Shown here: piece after piece, positions 25,239 to 33,571 of the stretch | Layout of the letters: every line of letters starts with the position of its first letter | Position numbering within the stretch: the stretch's first letter is position 1 | Assembly: GCF_000716715.1 (NCBI RefSeq) | Contig: NZ_JNYJ01000037.1 | Location: forward strand, 1-64,000 | Source: Dactylosporangium aurantiacum | GTDB lineage: Bacteria > Actinomycetota > Actinomycetes > Mycobacteriales > Micromonosporaceae | Reading direction: 5' to 3' | Length of the DNA: 64,000 nucleotides | Notes under the pieces: model-generated | The model's input: only the letters and a program-made list of their open reading frames with translations | Database searches by the model: none | What the model was told of the DNA's origin: nothing | Translations under genes and position numbers: made by a program

Positions 25239-26582
25239 TCAGGCCAGGGACGCGCCGAGGACGACCACGGCGGCGTCGATCTCGTCGTACGCGCCGGCGC
25301 TGATCGACCGCTCCCGTTCCCGGTCGATCAGCTGCTTGCGCAGCATCTCGACGCGGCGGGCGGCGTCCGGCGGCTGGGCCATGATGTTGTTGACCTGGTT
25401 GCGGATGTCGTCGACGACGTCGGTGCGGATCTCGCCGGCGGCGAAGCGCCGGTCGACGACGGCGAGGACGGCCCGGCCCGCCTGCTGCGGGGTGAGCCGC
25501 GCCGGGGACGCCGACGGCGACGGCGACGGGGCGCCCGTCGTCGCGGCGGGCGACGTGGTGCGGCCCCGGGTCGGCGACGGGGTGGCGCCCGGCGACGGCT
25601 GGACGGTGACCGCCGGCGGGATGGACACCACGATGCTCACCGTGGGCACCGGTGCGGCGTTGTCGTCGCGTACCGTGCCCCGCCACAGGTAGCCGAGCCC
25701 TGCCAGTACCGTCGCCGCCAGGATCACGGCGAGGACCGGCACCCACCGGCGGCGCCCCCGCTCCGTCGCCGACTCCAGCACGGCCGCGACCTCGGCCGCG
25801 GTCGGGCGCTCGGTGGGGTCGGCGGCCAGGCAGCGCAGGCAGATCGCGGCCACGGCCGGTGGCACGCCCGGCACCGCGAGGGCCGGGCGGTGGTCGGCGG
25901 CGATGGCCCGCTCGAGCTCGTCCCAGGTCGCGGCCCGCACGGGCGGGGCACCGGTGAGCATCTCGAACAGCAGCACGCCGAGGGCGTACACGTCGGTGGA
26001 GCCGCTGGCGGGCGCGCCGACGAGCCGCTCCGGCGCGACGTACGGCGGGGTGCCGAACGTCAGCGTGTCGCGCTGGCCGACGTCGGCGGCGATGCCGAAG
26101 TCGAGCAGCTTGACCCCGTCGGTGGTGAGCATGACGTTCTCGGGGGTGACGTCGCGGTGCACGACGCCGCGGCGGTGCGCGGCGTGCAGCACGTCGGCGA
26201 CGGTGGCCGCGACCGCGACGGCGTCCTGCCACGGCAGCGGGCCCTCGGCGAGCCGGCCGGCGAGGGAGACCCCGTCGAGCAGCTGCATGACGACGTACGC
26301 GGCGATGCGGCCGTGCGGGGTGACGGTCTCGCCGTAGTCGTAGACGCCGATCGCGTTGGGGTGCTCGATCCGCGCGGCGGCGCGCGCCTCCCGCCGGATC
26401 CGCTCCCGCTGGCCGCCGTCGGTGCCGACGGGCCCGTCGAGGACCTTGACGGCGACCGTGCGCTCCAGGGTGTTGTCCCACGCCCGCCACACGACGGACA
26501 TGCCGCCGGCGCCGACGGGTCGCCTCAAGATGTACCGCCGGGCCAGGACATCGCCTTCCCGCAGCTGACCGTCCTGCATCAC
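25239..26582 (-). CDS. Transmembrane Ser/Thr protein kinase
   Basis: A 447-aa kinase. The catalytic domain (residues about 12-265) has GAGGMSVVW, VAVKVL, DFG and GTPPYVAPERL. The catalytic loop reads HRDVTPEN, with Thr replacing the usual Lys. A membrane segment near residue 275-292 (VLAVILAATVLAGLGYLW) leads to a Thr/Pro/Ser-rich outside linker. A small helical C-terminal domain (about 360-445: AGRAVLAVVDRRFAAGEI) follows. The start is GTG 26582 or ATG 26579, 4 nt after the stop of the LacI-type gene, so both are likely in one transcript. Substrate unknown. Confidence 0.9.
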   Translation of the reverse strand: MMQDGQLREGDVLARRYILRRPVGAGGMSVVWRAWDNTLERTVAVKVLDGPVGTDGGQRERIRREARAAARIEHPNAIGVYDYGETVTPHGRIAAYVVMQLLDGVSLAGRLAEGPLPWQDAVAVAATVADVLHAAHRRGVVHRDVTPENVMLTTDGVKLLDFGIAADVGQRDTLTFGTPPYVAPERLVGAPASGSTDVYALGVLLFEMLTGAPPVRAATWDELERAIAADHRPALAVPGVPPAVAAICLRCLAADPTERPTAAEVAAVLESATERGRRRWVPVLAVILAATVLAGLGYLWRGTVRDDNAAPVPTVSIVVSIPPAVTVQPSPGATPSPTRGRTTSPAATTGAPSPSPSASPARLTPQQAGRAVLAVVDRRFAAGEIRTDVVDDIRNQVNNIMAQPPDAARRVEMLRKQLIDRERERSISAGAYDEIDAAVVVLGASLA

Positions 26583-26586
26583 GTCG

Positions 26587-27579
26587 CTAGCTGGACGCTC
26601 GGAGGACGAGCTCGGTCGGCAGGACAGGGCTGTCCGGTGAGCCGTCCAGCAGCAGCGCGGCCGCCGTGGCGCCGAGCTCCGAGACCGGCTGGCGCACCGT
26701 GCTCAGCGCCGGCGTGGTGTAGGACGCCAGGGGCGCGTCGTCGAAGCCGATGACGGCGACGTCCTCGGGGACCCGCCGGCCGGCCTTGCGCAGCGCCTGC
26801 AGGGCGCCGGCGGCCATGGCGTCGGAGGCGACGAACAGCGCGTCCAGGCGCGGCATCCGGTCCAGCAGCCAGGCGGCGGCGTGCCCGCCCGAGGCGGTGG
26901 TGAAGTCACCGTACGCGACGGCGGGGGCACGGCCGGCGGCCTCCAGGGCCCGGCGGTAGCCCTCGAGGCGGTCGGCCGCGGCGGGCGAGTCGGGCGGCCC
27001 GGCGATGGTCGCGATGGCCCGGCGTCCGCGCAGGATGAGGTGCTCGACGGCCTGGCGGGCGCCGTCGTGGTTGTCGACGTCCACGAACGGGATGTCCAGG
27101 CCCTCGGCCGGGCGGCCGGTGGCCCGCAGCGGCACCCGGGACGCGGCGAGGGAGACCGTCAGGGGGTGGCTGCTGTGCCCGCCGAGCAGCAGCACGCCGC
27201 CGACGCCGCCGGTGGTCAGGAACTGCGTCGCGGACGCGATCGTGCCCCGGGTCGCGGACATCGTCAGCAGCGGCACGCCGTGGCGGGTCAGCTCTTCCTC
27301 GGCGCCGGCGAGCAGCCGCGCGGAGAAGGTGTCGTGGAACAGCCGGGCGGTGGGCTCGAAGACCAGGGCCGCGACGGGCAGCCGCTGCGACACGCGGTCG
27401 GGCCGGCGGGGCCCGCGGTGGCGGACATAGCCGAGCTGTGCGATGGCGTCGTGCACCGACACCCGGGCCGAGGTGCTGACCCTGACCCGGCCGGTGAGAA
27501 CGCGCGACACGGTCGCGGCGGAGACCCCCGCGGCGGCGGCGACCTCAGTGACGGTTGGTGGCGATGGCTCGTCAGGCAT
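26587..27579 (-). CDS. LacI-family transcriptional regulator
   Basis: A 330-aa regulator with the LacI helix-turn-helix at residues about 9-32 (TVTEVAAAAGVSAATVSRVL). A periplasmic-binding-protein-like sugar domain follows, ending FDDAPLASYTTPALSTVRQP. ATG 27579 has AGGAG 5 nt upstream. It is followed at once by a kinase gene, an unusual pairing, and no sugar transporter is adjacent. It is a different lineage from the second LacI gene at 61.6 kb. An imperfect inverted repeat just upstream may be its own operator. Confidence 0.9.
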   Translation of the reverse strand: MPDEPSPPTVTEVAAAAGVSAATVSRVLTGRVRVSTSARVSVHDAIAQLGYVRHRGPRRPDRVSQRLPVAALVFEPTARLFHDTFSARLLAGAEEELTRHGVPLLTMSATRGTIASATQFLTTGGVGGVLLLGGHSSHPLTVSLAASRVPLRATGRPAEGLDIPFVDVDNHDGARQAVEHLILRGRRAIATIAGPPDSPAAADRLEGYRRALEAAGRAPAVAYGDFTTASGGHAAAWLLDRMPRLDALFVASDAMAAGALQALRKAGRRVPEDVAVIGFDDAPLASYTTPALSTVRQPVSELGATAAALLLDGSPDSPVLPTELVLRASS

Positions 27580-27591
27580 CCCGTCTCCTGT

Positions 27592-27604
27592 AGGAGCGAT
27601 TCCT
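27592..27604. promoter_or_regulatory. Possible operator upstream of the LacI gene
   Basis: AGGA-GCGAT-TCCT is a short inverted repeat 12 bp upstream of the LacI start. It may be an autoregulatory site, but it is short and overlaps nothing else diagnostic. The 191-bp gap to the divergent kinase is otherwise AT-rich and presumably holds both promoters. Confidence 0.3.
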
Positions 27605-27771
27605 GCGGCCAGCGTCAGCCACCGTTACTCGGATGTCAACTATGCGTTTCGATCGGCTGTGTGGTTCCTTTGGTACACCCGACATATGTGGATTTATGCC
27701 ATCGACACGGGCTGTGGTAAACCTCGCTGGGACTTCCGCCATCGGGACCGAATAGGGAATAGTCGGCGCTT

Positions 27772-28590
27772 GTGTCGGAGATCGAGCTTGGCCGCAGGGT
27801 GCTGGAGCGCTTCCTGCTGGTCCGCCCGATCGCCCGCGGCGGCATGTCGCTGGTGTATGAGGCAGTCGATTTGGAGCAGCTGCGCCCGGCCGCGGTGAAG
27901 GTGCTCGCCCCCGCGTTCGCCAACAACGGCCGCGCGGTGCACTCCGCCCGGCGGGAGCCCCTGCTCATGCAGCGGATGCGGCACCCGACCGTGCCCAAGA
28001 TCTTCGGGTACGGCGAGCTGGACACCGGCCGCGCGAGCGTGCCCTGCGTGGCGATGGAGCTGCTCAACGGCGTGCCGCTGACCAAGCGCCTGGCCGAGGG
28101 GCCGCTGCCGTGGCAGCACGCGGTCGAGATCGCCGCGTCCGTCGCCGAACTGCTGGCGGTCGCACACCGCCGCGGCATCGCGCACCGCGACCTGACCGCC
28201 GACAACGTCATGCTGACCACCGCCGGCGTGAAGATCATCGACTTCGGCCTCGCCGTGCCGTTCGCGCACCCGGCCGCGTCCCGGGTCGAGCACGCCCCCG
28301 CCTGGGACGTCTACGCCCTCGGCGTGCTGCTGTACCAGATGCTCACCGGGCGCTCACCGCACGCACCGGGCGCCAGGCTGCTGCAACCGGTCGCCACCCC
28401 GGTCTTGCTCGCACCGGGCCTGCCACGCTCCGTAGCGGAGCTGTGCCGCCAGTGCATGGCCAAGCGGCCGGCGGACCGGCCCGACAGCGCCGCGGTCGCC
28501 CTGTCGCTGTGGGCGGAGTTCGCAACCGACTGGCAACACCAGGACTCCTTCACTGAGAGCTACCGCACACGGTCTGACCACTCTGCGTAG
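27772..28590 (+). CDS. Soluble Ser/Thr kinase-like protein without activation segment
   Basis: A 272-aa kinase-fold protein with no membrane segment. It has the glycine loop ARGGMSLVY, a candidate Lys in AAVKVL, catalytic loop HRDLTADN (Thr for Lys) and DFG. Directly after DFG only about 20 residues precede the alpha-F helix (WDVYALGVLLYQMLTG). The activation loop with its GTxxYxxPE/APE motif is missing. It may be an atypical kinase or pseudokinase. The GTG start at 27772 has weak ribosome-site signals. It lies about 190 bp upstream of the LPXTG/glycosyltransferase operon in the same direction and could influence it. Confidence 0.8.
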   Translation: MSEIELGRRVLERFLLVRPIARGGMSLVYEAVDLEQLRPAAVKVLAPAFANNGRAVHSARREPLLMQRMRHPTVPKIFGYGELDTGRASVPCVAMELLNGVPLTKRLAEGPLPWQHAVEIAASVAELLAVAHRRGIAHRDLTADNVMLTTAGVKIIDFGLAVPFAHPAASRVEHAPAWDVYALGVLLYQMLTGRSPHAPGARLLQPVATPVLLAPGLPRSVAELCRQCMAKRPADRPDSAAVALSLWAEFATDWQHQDSFTESYRTRSDHSA

Positions 28591-28780
28591 TCTCCGTATT
28601 TTGCCTGCGTAAGCGCCCTGTCAGGTCCTTGGACGGACTTGGCCCGCTCGGGTGCATCCGACCATGCTCACCCATTGTGATTGCCCCTCGGCCGATCCAA
28701 GCTTCTCGGACAAGGTGCACAACGGTTGCCAACACGGAGCCGGATGGCATCACCGCAGAGATAGCCGAGGGGAAGCTGTC

Positions 28781-28948
28781 ATGTCAGGAACGAAGGTCAC
28801 CGGCGTCATCGTGACCGGCGGATCCACCGCCGCATCACTGCCAGTCACCGGAAGCCCCGTCTTCGCCATCGTCGTCGCAGGTGTCGCGCTCGTCGTCACC
28901 GGTGCCCTGATGGTGCGGGCGTCCCGCTTCAACCGCAGCGCAGCCTGA
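28781..28948 (+). CDS. LPXTG-motif membrane microprotein, 55 aa
   Basis: A tiny protein with a short Thr/Gly/Val-rich N-terminus and the sorting-like motif LPVTG (residues 20-24). A hydrophobic helix (about 27-45) and a basic tail (RASRFNR) follow. This order matches a sortase cell-wall sorting signal, but there is no separate N-terminal signal peptide and almost no mature protein. The ATG at 28781 has a strong GAGGGGA site. The stop is 3 nt before the processive glycosyltransferase gene, so it is the first gene of that operon. It might be a wall-anchored tag, or a small membrane partner of the synthase, as IcaD/PgaD are elsewhere. I see no sortase gene in the window. Confidence 0.75.
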   Translation: MSGTKVTGVIVTGGSTAASLPVTGSPVFAIVVAGVALVVTGALMVRASRFNRSAA

Positions 28949-28951
28949 CGC

Positions 28952-30262
28952 ATGACGGCGATCCTTCTGGTCGGCTTCGCGCTCCTGACGTTGTGGCCGG
29001 CGTACAACCTGGCACTGGTGGCCTTCACCGCCAGTGACTCGGCCACCGCCGGCCGGCGTCGCCGGCGCGATGCCGTCGCGCCGAACGAGCACGAGCCGCT
29101 GACCTTCTGGATCGTCGTGCCCGCCCTCAACGAGGAACGGGTTGTCGGCCGGACCGTCTCCGCCGCACTGGCGCTGGCGGGCCCGGCAGGCACGCGCACC
29201 AGGGTCCTGGTGGTCGATGACGGATCGGACGACGGCACCCCGGACGTCCTGGCCGCCATCGACCACCCGGGTCTGACCGTGCTGCGCCGGGACTTCCCCA
29301 ACGCCCGCAAGGGCAAGGGCGAGGCGCTCAACGCCGCGTTCCGGGCGATCCGCGACCTGACCCTGCTGCACGGCGAGGACCCGGCGCTCGTCGCGGTCGG
29401 CGTCATCGACGGCGACGGGCGGGGCAGCGCCAACATCCTCACCGAGGTGTCGCGCCAGATGCGCGACCCGCGGGTCGGCGCGGTGCAGACCCGGGTGCGC
29501 ATCCACAACCGCAACCGTGTCCTCGGCGCCGTGCAGGACCTCGAGTTCGCCGCCATCGCCAACGCCAGCCAGCTGCTGCGCAACGCCGCGGGGACGGTCG
29601 GGCTGGGCGGCAACGGGCAGTTCGCCCGGCTGTCGTCGCTGATGCGGCTCGGCGACGCGCCGTGGTCGCACTGCCTGGTCGAGGACCTCGAGCTCGGGCT
29701 GCGGATGCACCTGAACGGCGAGCGCATCCGGTACACCTCGATCGCCAACGTCAACCAGCAGGGCCTCGTCGACGTGAAGCGGCTGCTGCGGCAGCGCACC
29801 CGGTGGGCCCAGGGCAACCTGCAGTGCGTCGGCTACGTGCCGAAGCTGGTCGCCTCCCGGAAGATCCGCAACCACGCGCTGCTGGAGATGCTGTACTACC
29901 TGCTCGCGCCGTGGATGAACGCCTTCGGCACGGCGGCGGTGTTCGGCCTCTGGGCGGTCGCGATGTGGCGGCTCCTGCCCGGCCACGGACAGTCGGTCCT
30001 GATCCACTCGTGGGCGCAGATGGGGCAGGTCGCGCTCTTCTGGGCGCTCGGCATGACCGTCCCGGGCGTCGTGTGGGCGCTGGTCCACCGCGTCCAGCTC
30101 GGCGACGAGAAGCTCTGGCGACTGCTGGTCGCCGCCGTCGCGTACCCCTTCTTCCTCCTGCTCGGCCTGGTCAGCACCTGGCGGGCGATCGGCCGGCAGA
30201 TCAGCCGGCGACAGGCCTGGGCGAAAACAGAACGCCTGGTCGAAGAGCCGGTTCTCTCGTAA
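28952..30262 (+). CDS. Processive family-2 glycosyltransferase (polysaccharide synthase)
   Basis: A 436-aa membrane glycosyltransferase of the PgaC/IcaA/HasA/cellulose-synthase type. One N-terminal helix (residues about 4-26) precedes the GT2 domain with VVDDGSDDG, the DxD-type IDGDG, the acceptor VEDLELG and the processivity motif QRTRW. Three or four C-terminal helices follow (about 309-405). It would polymerise a UDP-sugar and extrude the chain through the membrane. It lies between the LPXTG microprotein gene (3-nt gap) and UDP-GlcNAc 2-epimerase (13-nt gap), so the polymer probably contains an N-acetylhexosamine. The exact sugar cannot be decided from sequence. Confidence 0.88.
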   Translation: MTAILLVGFALLTLWPAYNLALVAFTASDSATAGRRRRRDAVAPNEHEPLTFWIVVPALNEERVVGRTVSAALALAGPAGTRTRVLVVDDGSDDGTPDVLAAIDHPGLTVLRRDFPNARKGKGEALNAAFRAIRDLTLLHGEDPALVAVGVIDGDGRGSANILTEVSRQMRDPRVGAVQTRVRIHNRNRVLGAVQDLEFAAIANASQLLRNAAGTVGLGGNGQFARLSSLMRLGDAPWSHCLVEDLELGLRMHLNGERIRYTSIANVNQQGLVDVKRLLRQRTRWAQGNLQCVGYVPKLVASRKIRNHALLEMLYYLLAPWMNAFGTAAVFGLWAVAMWRLLPGHGQSVLIHSWAQMGQVALFWALGMTVPGVVWALVHRVQLGDEKLWRLLVAAVAYPFFLLLGLVSTWRAIGRQISRRQAWAKTERLVEEPVLS

Positions 30263-30275
30263 AGGACGTCAGCAC

Positions 30276-31445
30276 ATGTCTCCCGAAGTCTTCCTCATCG
30301 CCGGTACCCGCCCCGAGGCCATCAAGCTGGCGCCCGTCGCCGCCGCGATGCGCGCCGCCGGCCGGCTCACCCCGGTGCTGGTCGCCAGCGGGCAGCACCC
30401 GACGATGGTCACCCAGGCCCTCGACGCGTTCGACGTCCAGGCCGACGTGACCCTGCCGCTGCAGCGGGTCACCGGCAGCCAGCCCGAGCTGCTCACCGCG
30501 ATGATCTCGTCACTGGACGCCCTGCTGGAGGAGCGCAAGCCGGCCGCGGTCGTCGTGCAGGGCGACACCACCACGACGCTCGCCGGCGCCATGGCCGCGT
30601 TCTGGCGGCGCATCCCGGTCGTGCACCTGGAGGCGGGGCTGCGCTCCGGCGACCTGGACTCGCCGTTCCCGGAGGAGGCCAACCGCAAGCTCGTCGGCCA
30701 GCTCGCCGCGCTGCACCTGGCGCCGACCGCGCTCGCCGCGACGAACCTGCTCGACGAGAGCGTCACCCCGGCGAACGTGCTCATCACCGGCAACACGGTG
30801 GTGGACGCGGCCCTGTCGATCGCCGCCCGCGAGCTGCCGTTCACCGACGCCCGCATCGCCGCCGCCGTCGACGCCGCCGAGCACGGCAAAGCCCGCCTGG
30901 TCCTGGTCACCGCGCACCGCCGCGAGTCGTGGGGCGAGCCCCTGGACCGCATCCTCAGCGCGGTGCGCCGCCTGATCGAGGCGTACCCCGACATCCGGGT
31001 CGTCCTGCCGGCGCACGCCAACCCGGCCGTGCGCGCCCAGGTCGAGGCCGGCCTCGCCGGGGTGCCCCGGGTGACGGTCACCGACCCGCTGCCCTACCCG
31101 GACCTCGCCCGGCTGCTGTCGCGGGCGTACCTGACGCTCACCGACTCCGGCGGCATCCAGGAGGAGGCGCCGTCGTTCAAGGTGCCGGCGCTCGTCCTGC
31201 GTGAGGTCACCGAGCGCGTCGAGTCGCTGCACGCGGGTTGCGCGAAGCTCGTCGGCACGGACGAGGACCTCATCGTCGCCGAGGCGGCCCGGCTGCTCGA
31301 CGACCCGGTCCTGCGGCAGTCGATGACCGCCAACGGCAACCCCTACGGCGACGGGCTCGCGTCGCAGCGCACCGAGCAGGCCGTCGCCGCGATGCTCGGC
31401 CTCGCCGCGCACCCCGCCCCCATGCCGACCACCGTCTCCGTCTGA
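30276..31445 (+). CDS. wecB: UDP-N-acetylglucosamine 2-epimerase (non-hydrolysing)
   Basis: Interconverts UDP-GlcNAc and UDP-ManNAc in the cytoplasm. The 389-aa length is typical. Motifs are intact: GTRPEAIKLAPV (residues 10-21), GQHPTMV, GDTTTT (Asp near 91), HLEAGLRS (Glu near 113), FPEEANRK (Glu near 127), TAHRRES (His near 208) and TDSGGIQEE near 290. An AAGGA ribosome site precedes ATG 30276. It sits between a processive glycosyltransferase and a secreted deacetylase-like protein, which suggests that ManNAc units enter an exported polysaccharide; supply for cell-wall linkage units is the alternative. Confidence 0.93.
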   Translation: MSPEVFLIAGTRPEAIKLAPVAAAMRAAGRLTPVLVASGQHPTMVTQALDAFDVQADVTLPLQRVTGSQPELLTAMISSLDALLEERKPAAVVVQGDTTTTLAGAMAAFWRRIPVVHLEAGLRSGDLDSPFPEEANRKLVGQLAALHLAPTALAATNLLDESVTPANVLITGNTVVDAALSIAARELPFTDARIAAAVDAAEHGKARLVLVTAHRRESWGEPLDRILSAVRRLIEAYPDIRVVLPAHANPAVRAQVEAGLAGVPRVTVTDPLPYPDLARLLSRAYLTLTDSGGIQEEAPSFKVPALVLREVTERVESLHAGCAKLVGTDEDLIVAEAARLLDDPVLRQSMTANGNPYGDGLASQRTEQAVAAMLGLAAHPAPMPTTVSV

Positions 31446-31465
31446 GTTAGGGATCCCGTACCGAC

Positions 31466-33067
31466 ATGCGCAAGCTGATCAGTTCGCTCGCGGCCGTCAC
31501 CGTGGCCGCGTCGCTCGCCCTCGCCGCACCGGCGGCCCCGGCCTTCGCCGCCGCGCCCACCGCCACGCGCTCCGGCGCCGGGGCACCGGGCTCGAACGCC
31601 GCGACGAAGACGCTCGTCCTCTACGACAACACCGGCCCGTACTCCTGGCTCGGCGAGGACTACGCGACGATGGCGACGAACCTCGTCTCCCACTTCGGGT
31701 CCTGGACCGCCCACCCGGTCGGCGCCTACAAGGCCGGTGAGATGTCGGCCTACTCCGCCGTCGTCTACGTCGGCTCCACCTACGACGAGCCGCTGCCGAC
31801 CGCGTTCCTCGACGACACCCTCGCCGACACGAAGCCGGTCGTGTGGATGTACAACAACATCTGGCAGCTGACCGCCCGCTCCGCCGACTTCGTCGGCACG
31901 TACGGCTACACCTGGAAGGGCTACGACACGTCCCCGGTGTCGCGGATCGACTACAACGGCACCACGATGACCCGCGACGTGCGCAACGCCGGCGGCATCA
32001 TGGACTACGTCGTCTCCGACCCGGCGAAGGCCGTCCCCGTCGGCACCGCGGTCCGCGCCGACGGCACCACCTTCCCGTGGGGCATCCGGTCCGGCAACCT
32101 GACCTACCTCGGCGAGATCCCGCTGTCCTACATCACCTCCAGCGACCGCTACCTCGCCTTCTCCGACCTGCTCTACTCGGTGCTCGCCCCGCAGACCGCC
32201 GCGCGGCACCGCGCCCTGGTCCGCATCGAGGACGTCGGCCCCGACGCCGACCCCGCCGAGCTGCGCGCCGTCGCCGACTACCTGTACTCGAAGAAGGTCC
32301 CCTTCACCGTCGCCGTCTACAGCCGGTACCGCGACCCGAAAGGCGTGAACAACGATGGCAAGGCCGAGGACTACACGCTGCGCCAGCGGCCACTGGTGGT
32401 CAGCGCCCTGAAGTACATGCAGAGCAAGGGCGGCACCCTGCTCCAGCACGGCTACACCCACCAGCTCGACGCGATCGACAACCCGTACGACGGCGTCAGC
32501 GCCAACGACTTCGAGTTCTTCATGGCGCACGTCGACGCCAACGACGCCGTCATCTACGACGGCCCGGTGAAGAACGACTCGGCGCTCAACGTGACCGCCC
32601 GCGTCATGGCCTCGCGCACCGACTGGCTCCTCGCCGGCCTGAAGCAGCCGACCATCTTCGAGTTCCCGCACTACGCGGCGAGCGCCCTGGACTACAAGAC
32701 GATCAACACGCTGTACGGCGTGCGCTACGAGCGCGGCCTCTACTTCCCGGGCGTGCTGTCCGGCGGCACGGTCGACAACAGCACCGCGCGCATGGTCGGG
32801 CAGTTCTTCCCCTACACGGTCCGTGACGTCTACGGCTCGACCGTCATCCCGGAGAACATCGGCAACATCGAGCCGGAGCCGTTCAACCAGCACCCGGCCG
32901 TCCTTCCCGCCGACCTGATCGCCAACGCGAAGACCAACCTGGCCGTCCGCGACGGCGTGGCGAGCTTCTTCTACCACCCGTACCTGGGCACCGACTACCT
33001 GAAGCAGACGGTGGAGGGCATCCAGGGCCTCGGCTACACGTTCGTCTCCGCGGCGGCGATGTCCTGA
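31466..33067 (+). CDS. Secreted DUF2334 polysaccharide-deacetylase-like protein
   Basis: A 533-aa exported protein. Residues 1-30 form a Sec signal peptide ending AAPAFAAAP. A Rossmann/flavodoxin-like domain follows (about 48-245, starting TLVLYDNTGPY). The DUF2334 polysaccharide-deacetylase-superfamily domain (about 250-520) has the acidic metal motif RIEDVGPDADP and a HGYTH metal site, with a later FEFPHYAAS block. Deacetylase-type chemistry on N-acetylated sugars outside the cell is the likely role. As last gene of the LPXTG-GT2-wecB operon it would modify the exported polymer, much as PgaB/IcaB do. A strong terminator hairpin follows the stop. Confidence 0.85.
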   Translation: MRKLISSLAAVTVAASLALAAPAAPAFAAAPTATRSGAGAPGSNAATKTLVLYDNTGPYSWLGEDYATMATNLVSHFGSWTAHPVGAYKAGEMSAYSAVVYVGSTYDEPLPTAFLDDTLADTKPVVWMYNNIWQLTARSADFVGTYGYTWKGYDTSPVSRIDYNGTTMTRDVRNAGGIMDYVVSDPAKAVPVGTAVRADGTTFPWGIRSGNLTYLGEIPLSYITSSDRYLAFSDLLYSVLAPQTAARHRALVRIEDVGPDADPAELRAVADYLYSKKVPFTVAVYSRYRDPKGVNNDGKAEDYTLRQRPLVVSALKYMQSKGGTLLQHGYTHQLDAIDNPYDGVSANDFEFFMAHVDANDAVIYDGPVKNDSALNVTARVMASRTDWLLAGLKQPTIFEFPHYAASALDYKTINTLYGVRYERGLYFPGVLSGGTVDNSTARMVGQFFPYTVRDVYGSTVIPENIGNIEPEPFNQHPAVLPADLIANAKTNLAVRDGVASFFYHPYLGTDYLKQTVEGIQGLGYTFVSAAAMS

Positions 33068-33081
33068 CGCGCTGACGATCC

Positions 33082-33112
33082 GGGCCGGGCTCCGCACCGC
33101 GGGGCCCGGCCC
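33082..33112. terminator. Hairpin terminator after the polysaccharide operon
   Basis: GGGCCGGGC and GCCCGGCCC form a 9-bp perfect stem with a 13-nt loop, 14 nt after the stop, followed by TTCT. It lies between convergent genes and may serve both. Confidence 0.65.
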
Positions 33113-33126
33113 TTCTCCGTCCGCGG

Positions 33127-33492
33127 TCAGGTCTCCAGCAGGAGGTCGGGCATGAGGCGTTCGATCGCGTACAGGTCGTAGACCCGGCGGACCTCGGCGA
33201 TCAGGCCGGACTCCGTCACCACCAGGAACTCGGCGAGGCGGAACTGCTCGGCGTCCACGGCGCAGTCGTAGACGAGGGCGACGCGCTGGTCGATGACCGT
33301 GCGCGAGAACACCGACACCGAGGTGAGCCCGGCGGCATACCCGGTGAGCTTCTCGATGAAGTCACCGTCGGGGTCGAGGTTGGACTCGACGCGGGCGCCC
33401 GCGGCGAGCAGGCTGAACAGCGCGCTCGTGCGGCCGGTGGTCCAGGCCGCGACCCAGCGCGCGGCGACATCCTCAACAGCGGTCGCGTCCAT
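33127..33492 (-). CDS. NTF2-like (SnoaL-type) small protein
   Basis: A 121-aa single-domain protein with a cone-fold NTF2-like pattern. It begins VEDVAARWVAAWTTG, has SVFSRTVIDQRVALVYDC in the middle and ends FLVVTESGLIAEVRRVYDL. Proteins of this type are small-molecule binders, isomerases or cyclases. ATG 33492 is chosen because the fold starts there; the frame is open further upstream but would run into the GH88 promoter. It is divergent from the GH88 gene with 79 bp between, and that gap holds a LacI-type palindrome. Function unknown. Confidence 0.75.
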   Translation of the reverse strand: MDATAVEDVAARWVAAWTTGRTSALFSLLAAGARVESNLDPDGDFIEKLTGYAAGLTSVSVFSRTVIDQRVALVYDCAVDAEQFRLAEFLVVTESGLIAEVRRVYDLYAIERLMPDLLLET

Positions 33493-33541
33493 CACGCGCC
33501 ATCCTGCCACGAACGAAAGCGACCCGGCCCCGGGGTTCTCA

Positions 33542-33555
33542 GGAAAGCGCTTTCC
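33542..33555. promoter_or_regulatory. LacI-type palindromic operator before the GH88 gene
   Basis: GGAAAGCGCTTTCC is a perfect 14-bp palindrome with the central CG typical of LacI-family sites. It lies 16 bp upstream of the GH88 start, so bound repressor would block transcription initiation. A one-base variant is found at 61551-61564 next to a lacI-type gene. Confidence 0.8.
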
Positions 33556-33571
33556 CCTTATCCTCGTGGGC

